Notes: generated by a model not told the origin, from the letters alone. A DNA stretch of 64,000 nucleotides from Nitrosomonas oligotropha (GCF_009833085.1 NZ_QRBZ01000011.1:35199-99198), one strand, 5' to 3'. Counted from the first letter of the stretch, positions 29,802 through 39,826 are shown. Numbers and translations: made by a program.

Positions 29802-30143
29802 TTATTCCACTTCCAGTTCCTTGATGCGCATGCCATCGCCCTGCGTGACATGCAGCGCGTAGCTGCCGCACTGCGGACATGCCTGATGGTAGGTGGCGAT
29901 CATCATAACCCGATGGCATTGACCGCACTTAGCCTGTCCGGCAATGTCGATAATTTCCAGCTTGGCTTGCCGGGCAATACTGTCTTCCGTTACCACAGCA
30001 AAAAAGAAGCGCAGCGATTCCTGTTCGACGCACGCCAGTTGACCGACTTCCAGCCATACCGTTTTGACTTGTGTGAATTGCTGTTCAACCGCGGCTTCTT
30101 CGATGAGTTGTAAGATACTTTCGGCAAGCGATAGCTCATGCAT
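29802..30143 (-). CDS. hypA: HypA, hydrogenase nickel chaperone
   Basis: 113 residues. Binds nickel through the N-terminal MHELS and structural zinc through two CxxC pairs (AKCGQCHRV and QACPQCGSY). Delivers nickel with HypB. Located between hupE and hypB in a tightly packed minus-strand operon. Confidence 0.95.
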   Translation of the reverse strand: MHELSLAESILQLIEEAAVEQQFTQVKTVWLEVGQLACVEQESLRFFFAVVTEDSIARQAKLEIIDIAGQAKCGQCHRVMMIATYHQACPQCGSYALHVTQGDGMRIKELEVE

Positions 30144-30166
30144 GTATTACCTCATCATCCGGCGGC

Positions 30167-30772
30167 TTACTGGATCAATAAATAACCGCCATAACCGGCA
30201 ATGATGATACCGCTAAAACGGATCCACCGGGTACCGGCAAATTTTTTGCACAACTGAGCTAACCCGATGCCGCACAAATGCAACAGCATCGTCGCCAGCA
30301 TAAAACCCGCAGCATAGGAGGGCAGCGCTGCACTGGAGGGCATTTCGCTGCCATGCGCAAAGCCATGGCTGAGCGCAAATAATCCGATCAACAGCACGCT
30401 GGCGCTGAGCGGTAAATGTTTGCGCCAAGCAAGTAGTGCGCCCAGAATCACCAGCGACAGCATGATGCCGTGCTCCGCGAAAGCGAGCGGCAGGGCGATC
30501 GCGCCGAATAAACCGCCCAAGCCCATCACCGCGACAAAAATCAGCGGAAAAAGCCAAACAATACGGCCATGTGCTTGCGCGGCCCATAAGCCGACGGCAA
30601 CCATTGCCAGAATATGATCCAATCCGCTCAAGGGGTGCGCGAAGCCGTGCAACCAGCCGTTATGCGGCCCGTCGCCGGTATGTGCAAACACCAGTGGTGA
30701 TGCGATCAGCAATGGCGCGATCAACAATAAAAGCGAGAAGAATTTCAGTGGTGGAACCGGTTTTTTTATCAT
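30167..30772 (-). CDS. hupE: HupE/UreJ-family membrane protein (probable nickel transporter)
   Basis: 201 residues from the ATG at 30772. Begins with a signal/TM segment (FFSLLLLIAPLLIASPLVFA) and has about six hydrophobic helices; the HupE motif HGFAHPLSGLDHILAMVAVG and the second HGFAHGSEMP are present. HupE/UreJ proteins are secondary nickel carriers. The ATG at 30772 overlaps the protease stop in an ATGA, favouring it over the ATG at 30787. Confidence 0.9.
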   Translation of the reverse strand: MIKKPVPPLKFFSLLLLIAPLLIASPLVFAHTGDGPHNGWLHGFAHPLSGLDHILAMVAVGLWAAQAHGRIVWLFPLIFVAVMGLGGLFGAIALPLAFAEHGIMLSLVILGALLAWRKHLPLSASVLLIGLFALSHGFAHGSEMPSSAALPSYAAGFMLATMLLHLCGIGLAQLCKKFAGTRWIRFSGIIIAGYGGYLLIQ

Positions 30773-31209
30773 TGCTGCGAATGCCATTGCTGAATTTTTA
30801 AAATGGCGGCGGCCAGATTTTCATTGGCTTGCATGCTTAAATAATCGCCCAATTCAAAACGATAACCGCGGATGCGCAGCAGAAAAGCAGGTGGCGCGGT
30901 GTGCGAATGGATTTGCTGGTAAACATACAGCAACGCCGCCGGTGTCAAGGCATGGCTGGTATAACTGGCGTCTTTTTCCGCCGTCACGGCTGAAAATTCA
31001 AAAGGTTCCTGGCACGACATATCCGCATCCACAAATATAATCCAGTCAAAGCCCGTTAAATCGGCAGCATGCTCAATCAGCAATTGCATGTCAACGAGGC
31101 AAGCGATATCCGCCAATTGTAACTGAGCGATATGCTCTACTAGCAGGGGGCCTAATGCGTCGTCTCCGCGTCCGGGATTTCCATAGCCGAATAGCAATAA
31201 TTTGCTCAT
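30769..31209 (-). CDS. Hydrogenase maturation protease
   Basis: 146 residues. M52-type endopeptidase that removes the C-terminal tail of the [NiFe] large subunit after metal insertion. N-terminal LLLFGYGNPGRGDDALGPLL contains the metal-contacting acidic residue, and DADMSCQEPFEF plus TSHALTPAALLYVYQQ resemble HoxW/HycI. First recognisable gene of the maturation operon. No hydrogenase subunit gene precedes it; upstream is a gap and a plus-strand PEP-CTERM gene. Confidence 0.9.
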   Translation of the reverse strand: MSKLLLFGYGNPGRGDDALGPLLVEHIAQLQLADIACLVDMQLLIEHAADLTGFDWIIFVDADMSCQEPFEFSAVTAEKDASYTSHALTPAALLYVYQQIHSHTAPPAFLLRIRGYRFELGDYLSMQANENLAAAILKIQQWHSQQ

Positions 31210-31342
31210 GCGCTACCCGGGTGCATGAGATGAGTGGTTTTATAACCGTGAGATTGTTTCATTGAAACTTGCCCGTGATCTGTGAGAGTGATTTTATGCA
31301 CTGTTTTACAGAAAGTATGATTTTTCTTTGGCTGCTTGCGGA

Positions 31343-31465
31343 TTAACTGTCATTTCTACTCATGATTGCTGTGTCATCCAGGATGAATAAACCGTCATTG
31401 CGCAGCTTGTATACCGGTACATCGCCTACTCGCAGCAATTCCGATTTCAGTAATAAATAAGTCAC
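31343..31465 (-). CDS. Possible 40-residue ORF or gene remnant upstream of the hydrogenase protease
   Basis: Within the 476-base gap 31210-31685 the minus strand has one coding-like frame: GTG start directly after a stop codon, peptide SELLRVGDVPVYKLRNDGLF and then ILDDTAIMSRNDS. No clear ribosome site. It could be a small gene of the hydrogenase operon or the tail of a lost one; I do not recognise it. The remainder of the gap, with an AAAGGAG site for the PEP-CTERM gene, shows nothing else. Confidence 0.3.
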   Translation of the reverse strand: MTYLLLKSELLRVGDVPVYKLRNDGLFILDDTAIMSRNDS

Positions 31466-31685
31466 TTATCAAACTCATCTCAGCTGTACCCTGCGCCGAC
31501 CGGGACATCAGCCTTTCATCTCCCGGTTAATCCCGACTACAAACCGACTAGGGCACATTCGGTGCATTCATCTTATTAATTTCATGACACTTTTCCCTAT
31601 TTAATTCAGAGTGCTTACTGCATCATACGCAGCATGATTTAGCAGTGAATTGTTTGACGCGCAGGTTAAATATTAAAGGAGTGAA

Positions 31686-32291
31686 ATGATGCAAAGTTAT
31701 TTACGATTGGTAGCGGTTTCGGTTGCGCTCTGCTTGGGCTCAGTCACCAGTATCGCTAATGCCGGTGTTTTTGACGGACACACGATCAATTATCAGTACT
31801 ATTTCCCGAATTTGAGTATGCCGTATGCTTCGGCGGGTAATGGTGATTACCTGGTGAACTCCAGTGTGGAAATATCGAATGTGGTCGATGGTTTCGGTAC
31901 CATAGACTTCAGCGGCGATGAGTTCGTGATTTCCTTCGCGCATGGCGGCAATTTTTCGCCTACTGCATTTAACGGTTTTGCGATTAGCGATGTAACTGCG
32001 AGCATCAACCCATTTGCATCATTCAACCTGGTTTCGAATACCGCAGTGAGCGGCGCACCCACCTTGAGTTTTGATTCAAACCATTTGTATGTGAATTGGG
32101 CGGGACTTAATTTCAACCGGGGTGAATTGGTTTTTTCGGTGAGTTCGCTAACGCCACATTCATATCCACACTCGCATCCGGGCACTTCTTTTTCCCGCAC
32201 CATCAGCCCAGTTCCGGAACCCGATACTTATGCGATATTACTGGTTGGGTTAGGACTGGTAGGCTATAGCGCGCGCCGCAAGCAAATTTGA
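31686..32291 (+). CDS. PEP-CTERM sorted exported protein
   Basis: 201 residues. Signal peptide (LVAVSVALCLGSVTSIANA), a low-complexity beta-rich body, and the C-terminal sorting tag PVPEPDTYAILLVGLGLVGY followed by the basic SARRKQI. Family knowledge: the PEP-CTERM tag is recognised by exosortase for anchoring or export, often with exopolysaccharide. No exosortase gene is in the window. AAAGGAG ribosome site; adjacent ATGs at 31686 and 31689. A strong terminator follows. Confidence 0.92.
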   Translation: MMQSYLRLVAVSVALCLGSVTSIANAGVFDGHTINYQYYFPNLSMPYASAGNGDYLVNSSVEISNVVDGFGTIDFSGDEFVISFAHGGNFSPTAFNGFAISDVTASINPFASFNLVSNTAVSGAPTLSFDSNHLYVNWAGLNFNRGELVFSVSSLTPHSYPHSHPGTSFSRTISPVPEPDTYAILLVGLGLVGYSARRKQI

Positions 32292-32331
32292 TCTACGCCA
32301 AGCGCACGCCATGCATTGATTTCCGAGTCAT

Positions 32332-32361
32332 AAAAAAACCGCCACTTCGGGCGGTTTTTTT
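32332..32361. terminator. Bidirectional rho-independent terminator
   Basis: AAAAAAACCGCC, loop ACTTC, GGGCGGTTTTTTT: a GC stem flanked by A and T runs on either side. It can end the PEP-CTERM gene on the plus strand and the small lipoprotein gene on the minus strand. Confidence 0.9.
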
Positions 32362-32385
32362 ATTTGATGCTTTGATACCTGAGGA

Positions 32386-32571
32386 TTAGTGTCCAGGTTT
32401 GCTGTTACCACCAAAAGGCCGTGGATCTTGTCCTTCTTTGAGGCACTCACCATTACCACCTACGCCAAACTTACAATCATCCGCGCTCGCATTGGGATCG
32501 CCCATGTTGGCGTTTGAACAAGCGGCTAAGAAAACTAATAAAGTTGCAGCAAAAATTGATTTTTTCATCAT
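32386..32571 (-). CDS. Small lipoprotein
   Basis: 61 residues starting MMKKSIFAATLLVFLAAC, a lipoprotein signal with lipobox LAAC. The mature part is short and polar with two further Cys (ADDCKFGVGGNGECLKEG) that could pair. The open frame starts at 32640, but AAAGGAACG upstream of the double ATG at 32571/32568 decides the start. Function unknown. Confidence 0.75.
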   Translation of the reverse strand: MMKKSIFAATLLVFLAACSNANMGDPNASADDCKFGVGGNGECLKEGQDPRPFGGNSKPGH

Positions 32572-32658
32572 TCTAATCGTTCCTTTCTCTTTAAAATACC
32601 CAAATTTAATCAGGGATTCGAGTATATAACAGAACTCCAAATATTCAAACAGGTAAGT

Positions 32659-34479
32659 TTACTGTCCTGCTCCTGATTCACAACTACGAAGGATTTCAAT
32701 CAGATAGTAGCCATATTTGTCGAGCTTGCGCGTGCCGATACCGCTGACCTGGCGTAATTCATCTTGCGTTTTCGGACACTGCCGCGCCAGTTCGCGCAAG
32801 GTCGCATCGTGAAAAATGACATACGCCGGTACGCCATGCTCTTTAGCCATTTTCGCGCGCCATGCGCGTAACCGCTCCCAAAGATACCGCTCGGTTGCAT
32901 CCAGCAACATCAAATCGCTGCTTGGCCGTTTTTCAACTGTTTGTCCCGCCTGGGTTTGCAATCGCAACTGCACGGTTTGCTGTCCCTTCAACACAGCGCG
33001 GCTTGCTTCGGTAAGGTGCAATGCGCCATGACTTTCACTGTCGGCCGATAGCAGGCCCAGTGCGATGATCTGACGGAATACCGCGCGCCAGGTTTTTTCC
33101 GGTAAGTCTTTACCGATGCCGAACGTAGTCAAGCGGTCGTGATGCCATTCTTTGACCCGTTCGGTTAGATTGCCGCGCAAAATATCGATCAAATGACCCG
33201 TGCCGAAGTTTTGCCCGGCGCGGTAAACGCAGGATAGCGCCTTTTGCACCTCCACCGTCGCATCCCAAACTTGCGGCGGATTCAAACAAACATCGCAATT
33301 GCCGCAGGCCGCAGCGTCATCCGTAGCTTCACCAAAATAACGCAGGATGCGGAAACGCCGGCAAGTGGTTGTTTCGCACAGCGATAGCATGGCTTCCAGT
33401 TTGCGGGCGGCAACTTGTTTAAATTTGAGCTGTGCTTCCGATTCTTCGATCATGCGCCGCTGCTGAATGACATCGCCAAGACCGTACACCATCCAAGCAT
33501 TGGCCGCTTGTCCGTCGCGCCCGGCACGGCCGGTTTCCTGGTAGTAACCTTCAATGCTCTTGGGCAAATCCAAATGCGCGACAAAACGCACGTCGGGTTT
33601 ATCGATTCCCATGCCAAAAGCGATGGTGGCAACCATGACAATACCTTCCTCGCGCAGAAATCTTTCCTGATTCAGGCTGCGTTCCTGCATGCTCATGCCG
33701 GCGTGGTAGGCCACCGCGCGCAAGCCTTGGGCGGCCAACCACGCCGCGGTTTCCTCGACTTTTTTGCGCGACAGGCAATACACGATACCGGCGTCGCCGG
33801 GGTGTTCCGTGCGCAGGAAAGCCAGCAATTGCGACCGGCTGTTGGTTTTATCGATAATTTGATAGCGGATATTCGGGCGATCGAAACTGGACACAAAAAT
33901 CCTGGCTTCGTCCAATCCGAGCCGCTCAATGATCTCCTTGCGGGTATCCATATCGGCCGTTGCCGTCAGCGCGATACGCGGCACATCCGGAAAACGTTCA
34001 TGCAGTACTGATAACTGTATGTATTCCGGACGGAAATCATGTCCCCACTGCGACACGCAATGCGCTTCGTCAATGGCGAACAGCGCAACAGGAGTGCGTG
34101 CGATCAGATTGAGGAACCGCGCTGTTAACAATCGCTCCGGCGCGACATACAGCAAATCATAGTCACCCGCCAGAAGCTTCTGTTCAACTTCCGCTGCGGC
34201 TTGCTGCGATAACGAGGAATTCAGCACCGCCGCGCGCACCCCTAATTCATGCAGCGCCGCGACTTGATTCTGCATCAGAGCGATCAACGGGGACACGACG
34301 ATGGCAACGCCGTCGCGCAACAAAGCCGGAATTTGATAACACAGCGATTTACCGCCGCCGGTCGGTATCAAAACCAAGCAATCGCCACCGTTGGCCAGGT
34401 GTTCGATAACTTCCGCTTGTTGCCCGCGAAAGGCGGGATAACCAAAAACTTCCTTGAGTATAGTGAGTGCGTTGGACAT
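32659..34479 (-). CDS. recQ: RecQ ATP-dependent DNA helicase
   Basis: 606 residues from the chosen Met, close to E. coli RecQ (609). 3'-5' helicase in recombination and fork repair. Walker [23 protein letters not shown] box [18 protein letters not shown], motif [15 protein letters not shown], zinc-binding Cys ([16 protein letters not shown]), winged helix, then a HRDC domain near the end ([17 protein letters not shown]). The frame continues 52 residues upstream without family similarity, so 34479 is preferred although its ribosome site is weak. Confidence 0.94.
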   Translation of the reverse strand: MSNALTILKEVFGYPAFRGQQAEVIEHLANGGDCLVLIPTGGGKSLCYQIPALLRDGVAIVVSPLIALMQNQVAALHELGVRAAVLNSSLSQQAAAEVEQKLLAGDYDLLYVAPERLLTARFLNLIARTPVALFAIDEAHCVSQWGHDFRPEYIQLSVLHERFPDVPRIALTATADMDTRKEIIERLGLDEARIFVSSFDRPNIRYQIIDKTNSRSQLLAFLRTEHPGDAGIVYCLSRKKVEETAAWLAAQGLRAVAYHAGMSMQERSLNQERFLREEGIVMVATIAFGMGIDKPDVRFVAHLDLPKSIEGYYQETGRAGRDGQAANAWMVYGLGDVIQQRRMIEESEAQLKFKQVAARKLEAMLSLCETTTCRRFRILRYFGEATDDAAACGNCDVCLNPPQVWDATVEVQKALSCVYRAGQNFGTGHLIDILRGNLTERVKEWHHDRLTTFGIGKDLPEKTWRAVFRQIIALGLLSADSESHGALHLTEASRAVLKGQQTVQLRLQTQAGQTVEKRPSSDLMLLDATERYLWERLRAWRAKMAKEHGVPAYVIFHDATLRELARQCPKTQDELRQVSGIGTRKLDKYGYYLIEILRSCESGAGQ

Positions 34480-34709
34480 TCCGGGTGTGACTACTGCATG
34501 GTCTTGATTTTCTTCGATAAGAAACGCTATTTTTCTGATTTCACGGGAATAAACAGCACATTCAAGCGATCGCTCCGTCTTACTGTTGTGCGAATCGTAA
34601 AGACTTGACCGGCGATAGTACAGTAGAATGCACACCCTGACACTTGGAAGTTTCTGCTGGGTCAGTCCGCAATCGTTTGCATCGTTTCAAATCATTCGCG
34701 TTATTGTGC

Positions 34710-34718
34710 TGGTATAAT
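34710..34718 (+). promoter_or_regulatory. Extended -10 promoter for glnA
   Basis: TGGTATAAT, a consensus -10 with the TGn extension, lies about 55 bases before glnA. The -35 region is poor, as expected for extended -10 promoters. No sigma-54 element or NtrC site was found by eye. Confidence 0.5.
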
Positions 34719-34774
34719 TCTATCTAATTGCAGCTTTATTTATACAATTTGTCACGCTAGTCTGGAGAGAAAAA

Positions 34775-36184
34775 ATGGTGGTAAATGATGTTTTGAAATT
34801 GATTCAAGACAATGAAGTTAAATTTGTTGATTTACGCTTTACCGATACCAATGGTAAAGAACATCATGTTACCGTACCTGCACATACCTTCGATGCGGAT
34901 AAATTTGAAGACGGTCATCCCTTTGACGGCTCATCGATAGGCGGCTGGAAAGGCATCCAAGCATCCGATATGTTGTTGATCCCGGATCCGGATACCGCCA
35001 ACATGGATCCCTTCATGGATGAACCGACATTGCTGATGACGTGCGATGTGGTCGAGCCGGCGGACGGCAAGGGCTATAGCCGCGATCCGCGTTCGTTGGC
35101 CAAGCGGGGTGAAATTTACTTAAAATCGACCGGTATCGGCGATGTTGCTTATTTTGGTCCGGAACCGGAATTTTTTATTTTCGATTCGGTGCGCTGGCAT
35201 ACCGGCATGTCTGGATGCTCGGTCAAAATCGAATCCGAGGAGGCCGCTTGGAGTTCCGCGATCAAGTACGAGAGCGGTAATATCGGTCACCGCCCATCCA
35301 TCAAAGGCGGTTACTTTCCCGTACCGCCGGTCGATTCGCTGCAAGATATCCGTTCCGCGATGTGCCTGACATTGGAAGACATGGGTATCGGCGTCGAAGT
35401 GCATCATCATGAAGTCGCCACGGCGGGTCAATGTGAAATCGGCACCCGTTTCAATAGTCTGGTCAAACGCGCGGACTGGAATCAAGTGCTCAAATACGTC
35501 ATCCACAATGTGGCGCATTCATACGGTAAAACAGCCACTTTCATGCCCAAGCCGATCGTCGGCGATGCCGGTTCCGGCATGCATGTGCACCAATCCATCT
35601 GGAAAGACGGTAAGAACTTGTTCTCCGGCAACGGTTATGCCGGTTTGTCCGAGATCGCGCTGTATTACATCGGCGGTATCCTGAAACACGCCAAAGCGTT
35701 GAATGCCATCTGCAACCCCAGCACCAATTCGTACAAGCGTCTGGTCGCGGGATATGAAGCACCGGTCAACCTGGCTTATTCCGCCAGCAACCGTTCCGCT
35801 TCTATTCGCATTCCACACACCAGCAGCCCCAAGGGACGGCGTATCGAAGTCCGCTTCCCCGATCCGACCGCCAATCCGTATCTGGCCTTTACCGCGCTGA
35901 TGATGGCCGGACTCGATGGCATTCAGAACAAAATCCATCCAGGCGATCCGATGGACAAGAATCTGTACGATCTGCCGCCGGAAGAAGCGGCCAAAGTGCC
36001 GAATGTGTGCGCATCATTGGACGAAGCTCTGGATTGTCTGGATAAAGATCGCGATTTTCTGATTCGCGGCGGTGTTTTTTCCAATGACATCATCGATGCG
36101 TATATCCAACTGAAAATGGATGAAGTGATTTTACTGCGCACTACGACGCATCCTGTTGAATTTGATATGTATTACAGCTTATAA
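34775..36184 (+). CDS. glnA: Type I glutamine synthetase
   Basis: 469 residues. Condenses ammonium and glutamate using ATP; central nitrogen assimilation. Signatures: [17 protein letters not shown], the ATP-binding [30 protein letters not shown], and the adenylylation loop [13 protein letters not shown] with the target Tyr near residue 398, marking a GSI-beta enzyme regulated by GlnE. Strong AGAGAG leader site. Monocistronic, ended by a terminator at 36262. Confidence 0.98.
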   Translation: MVVNDVLKLIQDNEVKFVDLRFTDTNGKEHHVTVPAHTFDADKFEDGHPFDGSSIGGWKGIQASDMLLIPDPDTANMDPFMDEPTLLMTCDVVEPADGKGYSRDPRSLAKRGEIYLKSTGIGDVAYFGPEPEFFIFDSVRWHTGMSGCSVKIESEEAAWSSAIKYESGNIGHRPSIKGGYFPVPPVDSLQDIRSAMCLTLEDMGIGVEVHHHEVATAGQCEIGTRFNSLVKRADWNQVLKYVIHNVAHSYGKTATFMPKPIVGDAGSGMHVHQSIWKDGKNLFSGNGYAGLSEIALYYIGGILKHAKALNAICNPSTNSYKRLVAGYEAPVNLAYSASNRSASIRIPHTSSPKGRRIEVRFPDPTANPYLAFTALMMAGLDGIQNKIHPGDPMDKNLYDLPPEEAAKVPNVCASLDEALDCLDKDRDFLIRGGVFSNDIIDAYIQLKMDEVILLRTTTHPVEFDMYYSL

Positions 36185-36261
36185 ATTTAATAATGTGGGA
36201 AATTCAAATTGATTTTAACCATCGTGACAAAATCGAGAGGCATGAAAAAATAGATCCGTAA

Positions 36262-36295
36262 AGCGCAATAAGCAGGATTTATTCGCTCTTTTTTT
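36262..36295 (+). terminator. Terminator downstream of glnA
   Basis: AGCG-C-AATAA, loop, TTATT-CGCT with one bulge, followed by CTTTTTTT. It lies about 80 bases after the glnA stop. Confidence 0.65.
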
Positions 36296-36368
36296 GCTTT
36301 TCGTTAGAGAAATCATTGGTAGACTGATCGGGTAGCGGTAATTGTGATCAACATTCTTCTAGCAAAAT

Positions 36369-36818
36369 ATGAAAACCGGAACATTACTAATCCTATTCGC
36401 CTTTATTTTGTTGAGTTCTTTATCGCAGGCAATTGCTGAAACAAACATCTACAAGCATGTTGATAAAGATGGCAATATCACCTTTACCAACCGCCGCATC
36501 CCTAACTCGGAAAAAATATCCATTGCGTCGTATTCCAGAAATTCCGAATCCGCTCCGGCTAAATCACCATCCAATGGAAATGCGCCGCGTGTAAAAGATA
36601 CGACGCAAAAGGAACGCGATACGGTACGCCGCCAGATTCTGCAAAAGGAATTGTCGGCCGAAGAAAAGCACTTTACCGATACCCAAACGCATCTCGATCA
36701 ATTCGGCGATACCTCCGAAGCAAGCAATCCGCATGAAAAAGTGGTACAGCTTAGAAATAAGTTATTTCAGCATCAAAGAAATATCACTGCCTTGAAGAAA
36801 GAACTCGCCAGACTGTAG
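36369..36818 (+). CDS. DUF4124 exported protein, copy A
   Basis: 149 residues. Signal peptide (LLILFAFILLSSLSQAIAE), then the DUF4124 core NIYKHVDKDGNITFTNRRIP. A charged, coiled-coil-prone second half (KERDTVRRQILQKELSAEEK) follows. DUF4124 proteins are envelope proteins of unknown function in proteobacteria. A paralogue with the same architecture follows 37 bases later; apparent tandem duplication. Confidence 0.82.
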   Translation: MKTGTLLILFAFILLSSLSQAIAETNIYKHVDKDGNITFTNRRIPNSEKISIASYSRNSESAPAKSPSNGNAPRVKDTTQKERDTVRRQILQKELSAEEKHFTDTQTHLDQFGDTSEASNPHEKVVQLRNKLFQHQRNITALKKELARL

Positions 36819-36855
36819 CTGCTCTAAAAATCACAACCGGTCGATAGGGTGATGC

Positions 36856-37305
36856 ATGAAAAGAAATAACTCCTTGTTAATTGTTCTGGCTTTTTTTTCC
36901 TGCTCGATACAAGCCGGTGTATATAAACATGTCGACGAGCGTGGCAACGTGACTTATTCCAACGTACCGTCGAGCAACGCCAAGAAAATTGATTTACCTC
37001 CGATAGTGGTCGTGCCTTCGGTCGATTCTGGCGATGTGGAAGAAAGAATCGCGAAACGCCGCGAAGCGATGAAACTCGAGGAGCAGCGCGAGAAAATACA
37101 AAGCAAAATAACGGAAGAAGAGAAACGCCTTGGCGAATTAAAAAGCGAATACAAAGAAGGCGCGCCGGATCGCTTGGGCAGCGAGCGTAATTACCAGCGC
37201 TATATCAACAGGGTCGAACGGATGCGTGAAGAAATCGACGCCCGGGAAAAGAATCTGGAGGCATTAAAAAAAGGACTCCAGGAAGTATCCCGCAACAATC
37301 CGTAA
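36856..37305 (+). CDS. DUF4124 exported protein, copy B
   Basis: 149 residues, the same length as its neighbour. Short signal peptide (LLIVLAFFSCSIQAG), DUF4124 core VYKHVDERGNVTYSNVPSSN, then an almost entirely charged coiled coil (REKIQSKITEEEKRLGELKS). Clearly paralogous to copy A but diverged. Its stop lies six bases from the convergent xthA stop. Confidence 0.82.
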   Translation: MKRNNSLLIVLAFFSCSIQAGVYKHVDERGNVTYSNVPSSNAKKIDLPPIVVVPSVDSGDVEERIAKRREAMKLEEQREKIQSKITEEEKRLGELKSEYKEGAPDRLGSERNYQRYINRVERMREEIDAREKNLEALKKGLQEVSRNNP

Positions 37306-37311
37306 TCTCAA

Positions 37312-38079
37312 TCAGGCTGTTAATTCGGCCACAACGGGCGCGTGATCCGAAGGACGTTCCAGCTTCCGTATCGCTTTATCAACCGCGCAGCTTGTACAGA
37401 CACTTGCGAGTGCATCGCTCAGTAAAATGTGGTCGATGCGCAGTCCCCGGTTCAGGCGGAAAGCCATCATGCGGTAGTCCCACCAGGTATACGATTTCTC
37501 CGCTTGCTCGAACAGGCGGAAGCTATCCGCCAATCCCAACTGCAACAGATCGCCGAAAGCCGCGCGTTCGGGTTGACTGCACAAGACTTTACCTTGCCAC
37601 AATAGCGGATCGTACACATCGCGATCTTCCGGCGCGATATTAAAATCGCCCAGGATGGCCAGCTTCTTATAATCCTTCAGTTCCTGCTGCAACCATCCGG
37701 TCAAGGCGGGCAGCCAGCGTAATTTGTATTGATATTTTTCCGATTCGACCGTATCGCCGTTCGGCACATACACGGAAATGACGCGCACATCGCCATAGGT
37801 AGCCGCCACCACGCGTTTTTGCTCGTCTTCAAACCCCGGTATCGCGGTAATAATGTCGCTTCCTTTTTGCTTGCTGAGAATCGCGACACCGTTATAGGTC
37901 TTCTGCCCGATAAAAACAGATTCATAGCCAACCGCGGCAATTTCAGCGGCAGGAAAATTTTCATCGGTTAACTTGGTTTCCTGCAAACACAGCATATCCG
38001 GCTGGTTTGTTTGCAGCCAATCGATTACCTGCGGCAGCCTTACTTTGAGCGAATTTACATTCCAGGTTGCTAATTTCAT
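37312..38079 (-). CDS. xthA: Exodeoxyribonuclease III family AP endonuclease
   Basis: 255 residues. Mg-dependent 3'-5' exonuclease/AP endonuclease of base-excision repair. Family motifs: MKLATWNVNSLKVRLPQVID, LCLQETKLTDENFP, the active-site stretch VISVYVPNGD, LGDFNIAPEDRDVYDP, and the C-terminal GLRIDHILLSDALA with RPSDHAPVVAEL. The open frame begins with TTG at 38085; ATG 38079 is the natural start, two bases after the stop of the upstream MscS-like gene, so the two are cotranscribed. Confidence 0.95.
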   Translation of the reverse strand: MKLATWNVNSLKVRLPQVIDWLQTNQPDMLCLQETKLTDENFPAAEIAAVGYESVFIGQKTYNGVAILSKQKGSDIITAIPGFEDEQKRVVAATYGDVRVISVYVPNGDTVESEKYQYKLRWLPALTGWLQQELKDYKKLAILGDFNIAPEDRDVYDPLLWQGKVLCSQPERAAFGDLLQLGLADSFRLFEQAEKSYTWWDYRMMAFRLNRGLRIDHILLSDALASVCTSCAVDKAIRKLERPSDHAPVVAELTA

Positions 38080-38081
38080 GA

Positions 38082-39767
38082 TCAATCCTTGGCGTTATGA
38101 ATAACCAGCTGGTTAAACGGTATGACCCACTGCTGTTGATTGCAAACCTCAACCGCGTAACGTTGTAGCGCCCGTTTAATGGCGAACAGATCTCCCGCAG
38201 CCGTGCCATCGAAGGTAGCGGCAATCTTGTAATCCAGCGATGAGGTGTTGGCGTGAGCGAAGTGCACCACCAAATCATTCAGTGAGTTACCGAAGGATTC
38301 CAGCTGTAAACCGCGCCGGATACCCTCACATAAGATTTCCGGAATCACGGTGGTGCATTGCGCTTGATGCTGATAATCGATACCGAAATCGCTGCTCACA
38401 GTAAACCCCAAGGAATAATTCTTCGGCTGGGCAGCCAGGAAATCGGCAATGCTATACGTGATCGGCATCACCCCGTTGGGCTGCGATAACACGATGCATT
38501 CCAGGGTAATGCATTTCACCATGGCATAGGTATTATCGGTCAGCATCACGAAGTCACCCCTTTGGCACGGAAACCAGGGCTCGTCCGCGGAGTACGGACG
38601 GGAAACGTAATTGGCCAGTTCCGCCAAAGTGAGCCGCAACTCCAATCCGGGCAGCATAGGATTGGTCAACTTACTGTAATAATTCAAACTTTCCACCAGC
38701 AGCGGGATACCGTTATAGTTGATGCATTCGCCTTCCCTGACCGATCCGGTATTCAATAATATCCGCAGCTCATTGATATAACTGGGAATAGAGTTTTTCA
38801 GCAGCAGGATGATGCTCAGCAGCAGTAACACGGTAATACCGATTAATACCTGGTCGTTACGCACACTCAGCACATAAAACACCGCTGTGATCGACAACGC
38901 CGCCATCAGAAAATGATAAAACAATGTACTGATGCGCTGATAATAGGTTCTTCTTTCCTCTTTCTTGCGATGATTCAGCCAGTGCAGCAGTTTCTGCAAC
39001 GATAGCATCGAGAAATACACGGAAATAAAAGCAGTCAGCGCCATCAACAATGTGGCGCCGCGTCCCGCAGCAAATTGTTGTACATGTTCACCCAAGGATA
39101 TTTCCTTGGCGGATTGCGATTTAATCATTTCCTCGAGTTGTAATTGCGCGACCTCCAGAAGATGCTGGTTATCCAGCAATTGAACGTTCCATTTTTTGCT
39201 GATGCGCTCAAACTCGGCATAAGCCTCTTTTTCAAAACCGGCTGTATTGATTTCCCCGATATGTTTAAGCACTTCATTGATGACACGGATTTGCGATTTA
39301 TAAAAATCGATTTTCTTTTGCAAGCTATCGGTTTTACGCTTATTTTCCGTCAATTGGCGCAGTTCGCTCATGATCGGCTGCACGATTTCCAGCAAATCTT
39401 TCTGCCAATCGAATTCCTTCTTTTCTGTTGTTTCCTCTTTGCTCAGCTCCAAGCCCGCCGTCAGAATCATTTCAAATGACGATTTCTGTTCCGCGATGGC
39501 ATTGCTCAATTCGGTCAATTCCGCCTGGATTTTGTTTTTCTCCTGCTCCGTCTTGGCTTTTGCCAACGACTTTGACATCGCTTCCGCTTGATCTTGTTGC
39601 AGTTTGATGCTGTTGATAATGTCATTGAGTTTTTCAACAGCCAGTTCTTTTTGCAGCTCCCTTTCGGTAGCAATCAAAGGAATTTCCAATGTGCTCGCGC
39701 TGGCGCCGGAGAACACCAATGCCAGTAAAAAGAACACAAACCAACGTAAAGCAAAATCAATTTTCAT
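38082..39767 (-). CDS. MscS-like mechanosensitive channel family protein
   Basis: 561 residues. Signal peptide (WFVFFLLALVFSGASAS), a long periplasmic coiled-coil region (~25-240), three to four membrane helices (~245-330), and a soluble C-terminal domain. Residues around NTGSVREGECINYNGIPLLV and the tail FTVSSDFGIDYQHQA resemble large divergent MscS-like proteins. The canonical pore helix glycine/alanine pattern is not obvious, so channel activity is inferred. Upstream of xthA with a two-base gap. Confidence 0.72.
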   Translation of the reverse strand: MKIDFALRWFVFFLLALVFSGASASTLEIPLIATERELQKELAVEKLNDIINSIKLQQDQAEAMSKSLAKAKTEQEKNKIQAELTELSNAIAEQKSSFEMILTAGLELSKEETTEKKEFDWQKDLLEIVQPIMSELRQLTENKRKTDSLQKKIDFYKSQIRVINEVLKHIGEINTAGFEKEAYAEFERISKKWNVQLLDNQHLLEVAQLQLEEMIKSQSAKEISLGEHVQQFAAGRGATLLMALTAFISVYFSMLSLQKLLHWLNHRKKEERRTYYQRISTLFYHFLMAALSITAVFYVLSVRNDQVLIGITVLLLLSIILLLKNSIPSYINELRILLNTGSVREGECINYNGIPLLVESLNYYSKLTNPMLPGLELRLTLAELANYVSRPYSADEPWFPCQRGDFVMLTDNTYAMVKCITLECIVLSQPNGVMPITYSIADFLAAQPKNYSLGFTVSSDFGIDYQHQAQCTTVIPEILCEGIRRGLQLESFGNSLNDLVVHFAHANTSSLDYKIAATFDGTAAGDLFAIKRALQRYAVEVCNQQQWVIPFNQLVIHNAKD

Positions 39768-39826
39768 GTTTTATCGAATCAATAATTGGGTTTTGATTAT
39801 CAGCACGGCCGTCTTGGAAAACCATC

